From positions 1,440,501 through 1,504,500 of the forward strand of contig NZ_CP036275.1 in assembly GCF_007747795.1 (NCBI RefSeq): a stretch of 64,000 bases of DNA, written 5' to 3'. Origin of the DNA: Maioricimonas rarisocia (GTDB lineage: Bacteria > Planctomycetota > Planctomycetia > Planctomycetales > Planctomycetaceae). Numbering within the stretch: the first letter of the stretch is position 1; every line of letters starts with the position of its first letter. Below the pieces are notes generated by a model. It saw only the letters and a list, made by a program, of their open reading frames with translations. It was not told where the DNA came from and searched no databases. Below, one piece after another: positions 54,129-62,928 of the stretch. Position numbers and translations under genes: made by a program.

Positions 54129-54902
54129 CTACTCGTCGGAGTTGGAGGAGTCTTCAGATTCCTCCGGGGTGCTGCGTCGATGCGAGAGGAGCCACTCGTA
54201 CAGTTCGGGGTTGTCGTACGTCTCGGTCCAGGAGTCATGGCCGGCTTCGGGGTAGACGGTCAACTTCGCCTCGCCCCCTTCCTTGCGGATCGCTTCGACC
54301 ATCTCTTCGGACCGCTCGGCGGGGATGACTGAATCCTTCGCACCGTGGAAGGCCCAGACCGGCAGCTCGTTGAAGCGACCGCGACGGGCCCAGTACGCCT
54401 CACCACCGCCGCAGATCGGCGCAATCGCGGCGAATCGATCGGCCTGAACAAATGCCAGCCGCCACGTGCCGAAGCCTCCCATGCTCAGACCGGTCACATA
54501 GATGCGGTCTTCGTCGACGTTGTAGCGCTTGACGATCTCGTCGAGGAGCAGGACCAGTTCGAGTGACTCCCACCAGCGGCCTTCGGGGCATTGCGGCGAG
54601 ACAACGATGAAGGGGAACTGCTTCCCCTGACTGATGAGTTTCGGCGGGCCGTGCACTTTCACCAGATCCAGGTTAGCGCCCCGTTCGCCGGCACCGTGCA
54701 GGAACAGCATCAGCGGCCACTTCTCCTGCGCTTCGTAGTTTTCGGGCAGGTAGAGCAGGTAGGAGAGTTCGACCGGCAGCTGAACCTTCAGTTCGGCAGG
54801 AACCTGCTGGCCGGGAGCGGGATCGGATGCAGACGCAGGCATGGCGAGACTCAGCGTCAGGCAGACACACTGGCAGAGGAGAAGCGCGGGGATCGTCTTC
54901 AT
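54129..54902 (-). CDS. Secreted esterase/prolyl-oligopeptidase-type alpha/beta hydrolase (257 aa)
   Basis: The signal peptide is MKTIPALLLCQCVCLTLSLA with cleavage after ASA. The oxyanion region is LMLFLHGAGERGANLDLVK, the nucleophile elbow GLSMGGFGTW, the acid WAFHGAKDSVIP, and the catalytic His is in EAGHDSW. This is the usual phospholipase/carboxylesterase (COG4099-like) arrangement. A Ser/Glu/Asp-rich tail ends the protein. I start at ATG 54900-54902; an in-frame ATG at 54917 is possible. It is followed after 50 bases by the pyruvyl-transferase gene, so the two may share a transcript. The substrate is unknown. Confidence 0.9.
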   Translation of the reverse strand: MKTIPALLLCQCVCLTLSLAMPASASDPAPGQQVPAELKVQLPVELSYLLYLPENYEAQEKWPLMLFLHGAGERGANLDLVKVHGPPKLISQGKQFPFIVVSPQCPEGRWWESLELVLLLDEIVKRYNVDEDRIYVTGLSMGGFGTWRLAFVQADRFAAIAPICGGGEAYWARRGRFNELPVWAFHGAKDSVIPAERSEEMVEAIRKEGGEAKLTVYPEAGHDSWTETYDNPELYEWLLSHRRSTPEESEDSSNSDE

Positions 54903-55087
54903 CTTGGCTCCGATCATCGGGGGCTGAATGCGTGCTTCAGTGATGCGTTCCGGATCGTAGCATCTGGACAGGCGCCTGCGGAGCGAGTCGTACGCACGCA
55001 GCCGCATCGGCGCCATCCAGAGTGTCGTCGCCGCGGCGGGAGGTCGAGCCGGCGGGGCTCCGAGCATCGGTGATTCCCGGTCGATCC

Positions 55088-56566
55088 TTACCGAATCTTC
55101 ATCAGCAGCTCTTCGACGACTTCGGGGGAGTCGTCGGCGAGATTGCGGACCGGATCGAAACCGGTGCTTGCGTCGTACAGCTCGACGTTGCGAAAGCCTT
55201 CCTTGCCGCGGGTTGCAATGAGGCGATGCGTCTGCGTACGCACGGTGATGCCGTTCCGCCAGTAGCTGATGGCCGAGTCGCGAACCGAAGCGTCGGCATC
55301 TTCGAGGACCGGCCGGAGCGAACGACCATCAAGTGGCCAGGCTGTCTTCGTAAAGGAGGGCCTGCAGAGATCGATCAGCGTCGGATAGATGTCGATCGAT
55401 TCGGCGAGTGCATCTGTCTGCCGGCCGCCAGTCGGCATCCCGGGAACATGGATGAGCAGCGGACTGCGGACGGCCCGCTCGAATGGCGTGTGCTTGGCCC
55501 ACATCCGCGAGTCACCCAGGTTCCAGCCGTGGTCCCCCCAGAGGACCACGATCGTCGACTCCGCCAGACCGCTTTGTTCGAGAGCATCGAGAACACGGCC
55601 AATCTGCCGGTCGGTGTAGCGGACGCAAGCGAAGTAGGCCCGGCGGCAAGCGCGGATCTTCTCCTCGGAAAGCGGCCGCGTCTTGTCGAACGGGAAGTCG
55701 TACTTGAAGAATTCTCCGCTGCCGTGCCACCAGGGGCTGTCCGGCTGCTGCGGATGCGGCGGCAGGGGGATGTCGACGTTCTCGAAGGCGTCCCAGTCCT
55801 GACGGGGCGCGACGAAGGGAAGGTGCGGCTTGAAGAAACCGACGGCGAGGAAGAACGGTTTGTCGCCGTTGGCGAACTGCTCGAGCTCACTGACGGCCTG
55901 CTTTGCAATGAGACCGTCCGGCAGGTCCTCGTCATCCTCGACGGTGAACTCCATCAAGTCGAGATTGCCGTGGCCGTCTTCGCGATGCCGGCCGCCGGAA
56001 TACGCGAAGAAGATTCCCCAGCCCCGTTTCCAGGGGCCGAGAGGTGTCGGCTGCCGGTCCCACGCATGCGGCATTTCGTCACGGCCAACTCCCGAACCGT
56101 CGTAGGCGAACACGCGGCCATCGGCGGTGTGAGAGATCTTGCCGATTGAGACGGTCTCATATCCGCTGCGGCGGAACAGTTCCGGTAACGACTGGGCCGC
56201 CGGCTGCTGTTCCGGCTTCAAGGCCGAGCTGCCCCGGTAGAAGGCGTGGTTGTTGGCGGTGACGCCGGAGCTGGCGGGGCTGCGTCCGGTCAGCAGGGCG
56301 TAGCGGGAGGCTCCGCAGGTGGGAACCTGCACGAAGTGATTGGTAAAGAGCAGTGATTGTCGCGCGAGTCGGTCGAGATTCGGCGAGATCGCATGGCTCG
56401 CACCGTAGCAGCCCAGCTCCGGGCGGAGATCGTCGACCGCGATCAACAACACGTTCCGGGGCGGTTCAGCTGCCAGCAGATTGCCGTGAAGCAGCGCGAA
56501 CAATGGCAGCAGAACGACGACGGATCGCCGGACGGAGCGGAGCAGGGAGGGCATCGGTGACCTCAT
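55088..56566 (-). CDS. Iduronate-2-sulfatase-type sulfatase
   Basis: This 492-aa exported sulfatase has a signal peptide (RRSVVVLLPLFALLHGNLLA, cleavage near AA). The metal site starts NVLLIAVDDLRPELGCYG. The modification motif is CGASR, in VPTCGASRYALLTGR, where the Cys is converted to formylglycine. The C-terminal metal residues are in VLWGDHGWNLGDS. The overall pattern, including FYRGSSALKPEQQPAAQ and FLAVGFFKPHLPFVAP, fits the iduronate-2-sulfatase branch, which in planctomycetes degrades sulfated polysaccharides. No glycosidase or maturase is adjacent. The ATG at 56564-56566 is the longest start; an ATG at 56554 is equally good. Confidence 0.95.
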   Translation of the reverse strand: MRSPMPSLLRSVRRSVVVLLPLFALLHGNLLAAEPPRNVLLIAVDDLRPELGCYGASHAISPNLDRLARQSLLFTNHFVQVPTCGASRYALLTGRSPASSGVTANNHAFYRGSSALKPEQQPAAQSLPELFRRSGYETVSIGKISHTADGRVFAYDGSGVGRDEMPHAWDRQPTPLGPWKRGWGIFFAYSGGRHREDGHGNLDLMEFTVEDDEDLPDGLIAKQAVSELEQFANGDKPFFLAVGFFKPHLPFVAPRQDWDAFENVDIPLPPHPQQPDSPWWHGSGEFFKYDFPFDKTRPLSEEKIRACRRAYFACVRYTDRQIGRVLDALEQSGLAESTIVVLWGDHGWNLGDSRMWAKHTPFERAVRSPLLIHVPGMPTGGRQTDALAESIDIYPTLIDLCRPSFTKTAWPLDGRSLRPVLEDADASVRDSAISYWRNGITVRTQTHRLIATRGKEGFRNVELYDASTGFDPVRNLADDSPEVVEELLMKIR

Positions 56567-56961
56567 GGATTGCAGGAAGAGAAGAGCGCGTCTTCATCGC
56601 CCGTGCAGTATCCGTCGGCCGGCCGGAATGTGAAAGTCGTCGCTGTCGGTGCGATGCCGGAGGATTCTCGCGGCGGGCCACAGGCGGCGCTGTCAGGCGG
56701 GGCAGTCTGCGTGATTCGTGCCGGCAAAATCGGTTCTGATTCTTATGTCGCCTCGTTTATGTCAAGCCGTGACGGTTGTGCAGCCGAATCTGTGTCAAGC
56801 GAAACTCTCGAAAGTCGTTGTGTAATCCGCGCCATCGGCAGGATCTGCATGACTGGAACGGAACCGCCGGTTCTCTCCTGGAGAGGTCATCGCTGCGGGA
56901 CTCGTGTCGATGCGACATGAGTCGTAGGGGGAATTCTGGCGTTTGCCACCGGGGGAAGGCG
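56567..56961. other. Gene-free stretch between divergent sulfatase and envelope-protein genes
   Basis: These 395 bases must hold promoters for both neighbours. Bases 56940-56961 carry CGGGGGAAGGCG before the next start. I see no palindrome or repeat that stands out, and the open frame upstream of the next start has no coding character. Confidence 0.5.
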
Positions 56962-58767
56962 ATGCAACTGTTTGAAAAGTTGCGGTCAGCAGGCGGGATG
57001 GTGTTGTTGGCGGCGTGCACGGGATCGGCGTGCAGTGATTCGATCCTGGCAGCCGAGCCGGCGCCGGGTTCTGGCGTAGTCCAGGTTCAGGGGACTTACT
57101 GCCCGCCATCGCAGATGCCCTACGCCCCGTACGTGCCGGCCCCTGCGTATCCGTACATGATGCCGCCGGGCAGCCCGTACATGCCGCCCCGGCCAGGGCA
57201 GCCGATGCAGCCGACGCCGAGGCAGCCTTCGCAGACGCCCGGGCAGCAGCCACAGCAGCAAACGCCACAACAGCAGCAGCCGTCACAGACGCCTCAGCAG
57301 CCGCAACAGCAACAGCAACAGCAGCCGAATCTGGCGCGGCCGACGTTTACGCCGCCTGCTTCGGCGCCCACGACTGCCGCCTCGTCGCCTCAGTCACTGA
57401 CGCCGAACACCATCGGTGACTTCTTCGGTGGATCGACGCCTCCGCCATCCATTCTGCCGGGTAACGTGGTCAACATTGCGATCCTGCGTCAGCCGGGTGG
57501 CGCAATGCTGGACTACTACCGGGCGGTGACGCCGGCCGGCTTTGGCAACTTCGACACGGCCAACGAGGTGTACCTCGGTGTCGACGGCATGGGGCAGCCG
57601 CAGAGTGTCGTGATGACCTCGCCGCCCCAGCTGCTCGACGAGTTCGATGGTGCAATGTTCACAGGCGATCCCGTCGATCTGGGAGCGAATCTCGGCGGTC
57701 CGTTTCTGGCATTGCCGTCGGGGATGACCGGCGACGTGAACCTGCAGTTTCCGGAAGGTCCCGGCCTGCTCGTCAACGAGCCGATCTTCAACATTCACGA
57801 CGCCCTGCTGGTGGTGGTGCCCAATCCGGGCGGTGGTGGTGTCGTCGGTCGTCAGAAGATTGCCGAAGGAAACACCGTCGTCCCGCAGGATCGGGTCTTC
57901 CTGAACTACAGCAGTTTCATCGGCGTGCCGCTGACCGCCAGCGGGATCGACGTCGAGCGATTCGTTCCCGGCTTCGAAAGAACGTTCTTTGGCGGCAACA
58001 TGTCGCTGGAAGTCCGGGTTCCGTTCGCGACGACACTCAGTGGCGACATTGTCGCGGACGGTAATCTCGACACCGAGTCGGTCGAACTGGGTAACGTGAC
58101 CACCACGATGAAGGTCGTGCTCGTGCGGACGCCCGGCTGGCTGCTTGGTGCCGGTGTCTCGCTGGCAGCACCAACGGCACCAAACGTCAACGTACGTCTT
58201 ACCGACGGGACGCCGCTGGTCCACCTGCAGAACGAATCATTGCATGTGATGCCCTATATCGGAGCGGCGTTCAACCCGGCCGGTCGCTTCTTCGGGCAGT
58301 GGTACATCCAGGGAGATATCGGAGCGAATCCGAACGACGTCCGTGTCCTCGATACCTCAACCGGCATGCTGGCCGATGCGGGCAAGCTGGACGACGCGGC
58401 CTTCCTGTATGCGAGCTTCTCGATGGGCTACTGGCTGTACCGGGCCGAGCCAGTCGTCGGCCGGTGGGATGCCGGCAACCAGGTGTACCGGTCGATCGAG
58501 TACACCGGGCAGCACTTCTTCACCGGTTTCGCCCCGCTGTTCGAGCTTCACTACAACCGCTCGCTCGAATCGAGCGACACGGTCGCAGCCGGCCCGATCG
58601 TGCTGGAGAACTTCGAGCACTTCTCGCTGACGAACATGGTGCTCGGTGCGGTCGCAACGTTCGGCACGGGCGGATCGATCACCGCTGCCTGGGCGACGCC
58701 GATCATCGGCGAGGACGACAAGCAGTTCGAACATGAAGCGCGGATCATTCTGGAATGGCGGCACTGA
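56962..58767 (+). CDS. Secreted Pro/Gln-rich planctomycete protein, probable envelope beta-protein (601 aa)
   Basis: A leader MQLFEKLRSAGGMVLLAACT with cleavage near AAEPAPG is followed by a low-complexity Pro/Gln/Met-rich segment of about 100 residues (YAPYVPAPAYPYMMPPGSPY and a glutamine-rich part). A beta-rich C-terminal two thirds follows (NTIGDFFGGSTPPPSILPGN, FIGVPLTASGIDVERFVPGF, YRSIEYTGQHFFTGFAPLFE). This looks like a porin-like or structural envelope protein common in planctomycetes, close to proteins I recall as DUF6666-type, though I am not sure. An ATG at 56962 has AAGG just upstream. The gene ends at a good terminator. Confidence 0.7.
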   Translation: MQLFEKLRSAGGMVLLAACTGSACSDSILAAEPAPGSGVVQVQGTYCPPSQMPYAPYVPAPAYPYMMPPGSPYMPPRPGQPMQPTPRQPSQTPGQQPQQQTPQQQQPSQTPQQPQQQQQQQPNLARPTFTPPASAPTTAASSPQSLTPNTIGDFFGGSTPPPSILPGNVVNIAILRQPGGAMLDYYRAVTPAGFGNFDTANEVYLGVDGMGQPQSVVMTSPPQLLDEFDGAMFTGDPVDLGANLGGPFLALPSGMTGDVNLQFPEGPGLLVNEPIFNIHDALLVVVPNPGGGGVVGRQKIAEGNTVVPQDRVFLNYSSFIGVPLTASGIDVERFVPGFERTFFGGNMSLEVRVPFATTLSGDIVADGNLDTESVELGNVTTTMKVVLVRTPGWLLGAGVSLAAPTAPNVNVRLTDGTPLVHLQNESLHVMPYIGAAFNPAGRFFGQWYIQGDIGANPNDVRVLDTSTGMLADAGKLDDAAFLYASFSMGYWLYRAEPVVGRWDAGNQVYRSIEYTGQHFFTGFAPLFELHYNRSLESSDTVAAGPIVLENFEHFSLTNMVLGAVATFGTGGSITAAWATPIIGEDDKQFEHEARIILEWRH

Positions 58768-58797
58768 TCGCCGTTTCATCAGACCCGCGACCCAGAG

Positions 58798-58838
58798 ACC
58801 GGCCTGTAGCGATCGATGATCCTGCAGGCCGGTTTTTG
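58798..58838 (+). terminator. Rho-independent terminator of the 56962-58767 gene
   Basis: ACCGGCCTG and CAGGCCGGT form a 9-bp stem with an 18-base loop followed by TTTTG, 30 bases past the stop codon. Confidence 0.85.
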
Positions 58839-58967
58839 TTTGCGCGGTTCCGAACGGTTGTGGAAAGGGAAGTTTCCCGTGACGTTTCCCCGGAGATCTG
58901 AAACAATGACTGCGTGCGGGTCCGTCCAAGTCCAATCATCTCTCTCCACTCGCCCGGGAGACTGACC

Positions 58968-59768
58968 ATGCGAACCGCCGCCGTATTGAGTGCTTTTGTC
59001 CTCGTCACCGCAGTCATTGTGAGCCTGGGAGTCGTCGCGACCTCAGCGCAGGAACGACAGGTCGAAGTCGAACGCCTGCGAGCCGAAGCGGCCAGACGGG
59101 CCGATGAGGCCGCCCGACTGGAGCACGAGGCACAGCGACTCGAAGAAGAGAGCCGCCGGCACGGGCACCATCGTGAAGTTCGCGAACAGCTCGAACGGGA
59201 GGCGGACAACGTCGAACGCCGTGTCGACGAACTCGAACGTCACCTTCATGAACTCGAGGATGCCGATGGCCATGAGGAGGAACGGGACGAGGTTCGCCGC
59301 GAGCTCGAACGGCACCGCGATCTGCTGAACGAGATCCACCGGCGGATGGAGGAGCAGGAACGGGAGCATCACGAACAGACCGAGCATCGTGACCACCACC
59401 ACGGTCCTGCGGAGGAGCTCGAGGGGCGGATGCACCACCTCCGGGCGGCAATCGAGCATCTCGAACATCTGGGCATGCGCGACGTCGTCGAAGAACTGCA
59501 GCATCGTGCCGAGCAGATGGAAGCCGATTTCCATCGTGAGCTTGAAGAACGTGAACGGGAGCATGCCGGGCATGGCGAACGTGAGCATGCCGAGCGTCAC
59601 GACCGGGAACATGAGGACGTCGCCCGGGCGATTGACGAGCTGCGTCACACGGTGGAACGGCTCAACGACGAGGTGGCCGAGCTGCGGGAGCGTCTCGAAG
59701 ACGACGACGATGACGACCGGGAAGACGAGGAGCGTGACGAGGAGGAACGCGAGGATGAAGAGGACTGA
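58968..59768 (+). CDS. Secreted highly charged coiled-coil protein (266 aa)
   Basis: The signal peptide is MRTAAVLSAFVLVTAVIVSL with cleavage near SAQ. Almost all of the remaining ~235 residues are a Glu/Arg/His/Asp-rich continuous coiled coil (VERLRAEAARRADEAARLEH, then HHREVREQLEREADNVERR). It is extremely His-rich in the centre (EQTEHRDHHHGPAEELEG) and ends in an acidic run of Asp and Glu. No enzyme motif is seen. GGGAG lies 7 bases before the ATG. The His clusters may bind divalent metal; this is only inferred. It lies 130 bases after a terminator and forms its own transcript. Confidence 0.78.
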   Translation: MRTAAVLSAFVLVTAVIVSLGVVATSAQERQVEVERLRAEAARRADEAARLEHEAQRLEEESRRHGHHREVREQLEREADNVERRVDELERHLHELEDADGHEEERDEVRRELERHRDLLNEIHRRMEEQEREHHEQTEHRDHHHGPAEELEGRMHHLRAAIEHLEHLGMRDVVEELQHRAEQMEADFHRELEEREREHAGHGEREHAERHDREHEDVARAIDELRHTVERLNDEVAELRERLEDDDDDDREDEERDEEEREDEED

Positions 59769-59796
59769 TCTCCCCTCACGATGAGCAGTTGGGAGG

Positions 59797-59823
59797 CATG
59801 CTCGCCTTGAAAGGGCGAGCATG
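59797..59823. repeat. REP palindrome 1 (5' of the transposase gene)
   Basis: CATGCTCGCC and GGCGAGCATG are 10-bp arms around TTGAAAG. The same arms recur at 60471-60496 and 63826-63851. This copy and the second one flank the REP-associated transposase gene. Confidence 0.9.
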
Positions 59824-59916
59824 ATGGATCGATCAGGATATTTCGCTGGACGCCGGGTGGCCGAATGCGCGGGCCGAGCAAACCGACACGACATTTCAAG
59901 ACCTGTCGGCGATACA

Positions 59917-60459
59917 ATGAACCCGGCCACGCACACGCACGCACGCACTCTCAGTTGCTTCCAACGGCGCGCGTTTTTCTCGAGAGATCGGAGTCGGTTG
60001 TGGCTGGTACGTGCTCTTGAAGTCGGCCGTGAGCGACACTCTTTCGATCTTCGGGCCTGGTGTATCATGCCCGAACACGTTCATGTGCTGATCTGGCCTC
60101 GTCGGCACGAATACTCGATCAGCGCCATTCTCAAGACGCTCAAGCAGTCCGTCGCACGCGTTGCCCTGGTGCACCTTCGAGACACGCGTTCGCACGCAAT
60201 GCATCTCCTGGAGGATCGGCAGCCAAACGGGAAGGTCAGTTGTCGATTCTGGCAGCGGGGAGGTGGCTATGATCGCAATCTGATGGAGCCGGCGACCATG
60301 CTTGCGGAGATCGACTATATCCATGCCAATCCAGTCCGACGGGGCCTGTGCGAACGTCCGATCGAGTGGGCATGTTCCAGCGCTCGTGGGTATGTCCGCG
60401 CAGGCAGTGGCATGCTCCGGTTGAATCTCGAGTCTCTTCCCATGTCGGTCGACGGATGA
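59917..60459 (+). CDS. REP-associated tyrosine transposase (RAYT, Y1 family)
   Basis: This 180-aa single-domain transposase of the IS200/IS605-related Y1 superfamily would nick REP hairpins via a tyrosine. The metal-binding His-x-His pair is in AWCIMPEHVHVLIWP (His54, His56). A candidate catalytic Tyr134 is in EIDYIHANPVRRGL, the typical position. Family markers such as FQRRAFFSRDRSRLWL at the N-terminus and WACSSARGY near the C-terminus are present. The ATG at 59917 is used; an upstream start is possible. The gene is flanked by two palindromes with identical arms (59797-59823, 60471-60496), and a third copy occurs 3.4 kb away. RAYT genes are generally domesticated and single-copy. Confidence 0.93.
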   Translation: MNPATHTHARTLSCFQRRAFFSRDRSRLWLVRALEVGRERHSFDLRAWCIMPEHVHVLIWPRRHEYSISAILKTLKQSVARVALVHLRDTRSHAMHLLEDRQPNGKVSCRFWQRGGGYDRNLMEPATMLAEIDYIHANPVRRGLCERPIEWACSSARGYVRAGSGMLRLNLESLPMSVDG

Positions 60460-60470
60460 ATTGGGACGAA

Positions 60471-60496
60471 CATGCTCGCCATCAGCGGCGAGCATG
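60471..60496. repeat. REP palindrome 2 (3' of the transposase gene)
   Basis: CATGCTCGCC-ATCAGC-GGCGAGCATG has 10-bp perfect arms and starts 12 bases past the transposase stop codon. Confidence 0.9.
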
Positions 60497-60635
60497 CCAC
60501 CCGGTTGGGTGAGCAGCGTTCGTTGCTGATCGCACCACGGGACTGGGGCCGTGGCGGGTTTGCTCAGCCTGAACGTCGCCACTGCATGGAAGCCGGTTGC
60601 GTCACGCGGCGGTCGTTCTGCGCCGCCCCCCTATG

Positions 60636-61667
60636 TCAGCGTGGCGGGCGTGCCCGGAGGCGCACCCCAGCCTCGCCGTATGCCGCACGCATCTGCACCG
60701 TCTCTTCGTATCCGGGAGGATACGACGCGAGAAACTCGATCGACTGGCGGGACTCGTTGATCCGGATCGTCCCCTGCCGATAGAAGCGGAACCTGGCGAA
60801 CCCGTCCTCCACCCGCTGTCGGATTTCGTCCGTCGGATGTTCGAGTCGCTCGTAGAAGAAGCGGATGGGCAACGGTCCGCCCATTCCCGGGCCGGGCCCC
60901 ATCATGGCGGGATCGACCCCGGGGCCCGGACCGAATCCCGGTCCGGGTGCAAAACCGGGACCGGGGTTCATTCCCGCGACCGGCGGCTGGCCGGGGACCG
61001 GACTGCTCGCGGGGCGGCCGGTCTCCCCTGGTGCCGTCCCCTGGCGTGAAGGGGGAACATCCGACCCGGTGGCGCGGGCCGTGCGGCGGGCGGCGAGTGC
61101 ATCCCGGGTCTGCGTGACAAACCACGATGCCGGGAACATGCTCCCCAGCGTCAGCAGCACGCCGATCCCCATCCAGGCCATGGCCCGTCCCGTCTTCCGG
61201 TTGAACAGGGCCGGATCGACGTAGAACAGCTTGATGCCGATCATCGGCAGCAGCATCTTGAGGATCAGCCAGAACCGCTGCCTGCCCTCGATCGCGATGA
61301 ACAGCCGGATCACGCCGAAGAACGTCAGCCCGATCCCCGCCAGAGCCCAGGCGAGCATCAGGAACACGCCCGCCATCGAGGACACGAGGCCCACCAGCAC
61401 CGACAGGCCGAATGCCGCGGCCAGAACCCCCGCGATCCGTTTGAGCGACCACTTTTTCGGCGAGGCGGCTGGTTCGTCGGCTTCCGGTTGCGAGGGAACG
61501 GTCGGGGGAGAGGTGGCGAGTTCCGGGAACGTTTCAGGCAGCTCGACAGGGTCCGCCGCAGCGACTGCCGTCACTGTCTCGCCACACTTCTGGCAGCGGA
61601 ATATGGTACCGACCCGGTCTTCACGCACCTTGTATCGGGTGTTGCAGTGAGGACATTCCACGCGCAC
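60636..61667 (-). CDS. Zinc-ribbon (MJ0042-type) membrane protein (343 aa)
   Basis: A ribbon at residues 5-30 (CPHCNTRYKVREDRVGTI, then CQKCGETV) is followed by an acidic Pro/Glu/Ala linker. Four or so transmembrane segments lie at about residues 75-185 (AGVLAAAFGLSVLVGLVSSM, AWALAGIGLTFFGVIRLFIA). A Pro/Gly tract comes next (PGFAPGPGFGPGPG) and then a beta-rich C-terminal domain (FFYERLEHPTDEIRQRVEDG). The GTG at 61665-61667 is chosen because the ribbon begins directly after it; the frame is open 29 codons further. It is related in layout to the protein at 50357-51277. No function known. Confidence 0.8.
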   Translation of the reverse strand: MRVECPHCNTRYKVREDRVGTIFRCQKCGETVTAVAAADPVELPETFPELATSPPTVPSQPEADEPAASPKKWSLKRIAGVLAAAFGLSVLVGLVSSMAGVFLMLAWALAGIGLTFFGVIRLFIAIEGRQRFWLILKMLLPMIGIKLFYVDPALFNRKTGRAMAWMGIGVLLTLGSMFPASWFVTQTRDALAARRTARATGSDVPPSRQGTAPGETGRPASSPVPGQPPVAGMNPGPGFAPGPGFGPGPGVDPAMMGPGPGMGGPLPIRFFYERLEHPTDEIRQRVEDGFARFRFYRQGTIRINESRQSIEFLASYPPGYEETVQMRAAYGEAGVRLRARPPR

Positions 61668-61802
61668 AGAGTCGGCCCCCCTGAGAGTCCAGGAAAGGGA
61701 TGTCGAGTGCTCTTTTCTACCCGCAGCGGCTGCCGGGAACAATTGCAGATGCACAGAAACAGGGACGGACGGGCTCGGGCGTTTTCCGGGCGCGGCTGCC
61801 GT

Positions 61803-62744
61803 CTACTTCCGGCGTTGCCAGACGCCTACAGCCGGCAGGGGAGTCCGGTCCTTCGTGAACAGCCCCCAGGAATCTTCCACGTCCAGTCCGGAGGCTTCCT
61901 GCTTCCACGGTAGATCGAATGCTTCGAAGGCGACGCCGTAGTACACCCACGCCCCGCTGCTGCCCGGGGCAATCATGCCTGGTTCGACATACGCCTGCCA
62001 GAACGCCTGCTGCGACTCGTTCGAATACCGTGGTTTGCCGCCGTGTGGGAACCCGGTCTCCTTGAGGATCACCGGCTTGCCCGCCTGCTGCGCGAGAGCC
62101 CGCGCCTGCTCGCGGGCCCACGCGGCCGCTGCTGCTGCGTCCAGATCCGGCTGGTCGAACACCGGGTGGATGTTGGGCGCCACGAAATCGCCGAACTGAT
62201 GCACGAACTTATCCCGGCTGCGTTCCAGCGGCTCGCTGGTCCCGATCGGGATCGATCTGTGCAACTGCTTGCGAACCCGGTCTCCCGCAATCGTCAGGTC
62301 TTCCCGTTCGTAGCGGCCGAAGGTAATCCCTTCGTTTCCTACGATCACGCCGAGGTCGAACTGATCTTTCCAGAAGTTCGCTTCGCGGGCGCAGCCGTCC
62401 ACTTCGGCGGAGGACTTAAGATCCCAGATCGCCAGCAGGACGACGCGATAGTCGAGATCCTTCGCGACCGCCATGATGCGGGGCGTGCAGGCCTCATGGT
62501 AGCCATAGAGCACCAGCCCGTCGAAAGCCGGTCGGAGGGCTTCGAGATCGGCCCGGATCGAACTGGTGGGAAGCGCCCGCTGGTTCGCTTCGTTGCGGGG
62601 ATCGAGCTGCGAGGGAGTGTAGGCAATCAGCCGCGGCGGATCGTCCGACGTGAGGGTCCTGAACAGTGGGAACTGATCATCGGCCGCCGTGCAGTCGACG
62701 GCGGCCACGGCCAGGAGCAACAGTGCAGCGAGCGCGGTTCTCAT
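61803..62744 (-). CDS. GH17-like exo-beta-1,3-glucanase-type glycoside hydrolase (313 aa)
   Basis: This is a secreted TIM-barrel hydrolase. The signal peptide is MRTALAALLLLAVAAVDCTA. The barrel has the GH17/clan A placement of catalytic acids: Glu138 in VIVGNEGITFGRYE (acid/base) and Glu229 in GKPVILKETGFPHGG (nucleophile). This matches the Asn-Glu and Glu-Thr-Gly patterns of glucan endo/exo-1,3-beta-glucosidases. A further marker is AWVYYGVAFEAFDLPWK near the C-terminus. The probable role is in hydrolysis or remodelling of beta-glucans in the environment. The exact linkage is not decided by sequence. It is minus-strand and separate from its neighbours. Confidence 0.86.
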   Translation of the reverse strand: MRTALAALLLLAVAAVDCTAADDQFPLFRTLTSDDPPRLIAYTPSQLDPRNEANQRALPTSSIRADLEALRPAFDGLVLYGYHEACTPRIMAVAKDLDYRVVLLAIWDLKSSAEVDGCAREANFWKDQFDLGVIVGNEGITFGRYEREDLTIAGDRVRKQLHRSIPIGTSEPLERSRDKFVHQFGDFVAPNIHPVFDQPDLDAAAAAAWAREQARALAQQAGKPVILKETGFPHGGKPRYSNESQQAFWQAYVEPGMIAPGSSGAWVYYGVAFEAFDLPWKQEASGLDVEDSWGLFTKDRTPLPAVGVWQRRK

Positions 62745-62928
62745 GCGTCATCATCCCGAAGAGAGGGAGCGTGTTGATGATGTGTTCCGGAAAGGATGAC
62801 GCAAAGATAGCCGGGGCATAGGACGATTGTCACGGCCGCCGTCACACGGCGGCGACTCCGACATGTCCCGTCGATCCAGTACGATGCCGGCTCCCGATCG
62901 ATCAGGAACTCACAGAGAGACGACGACG

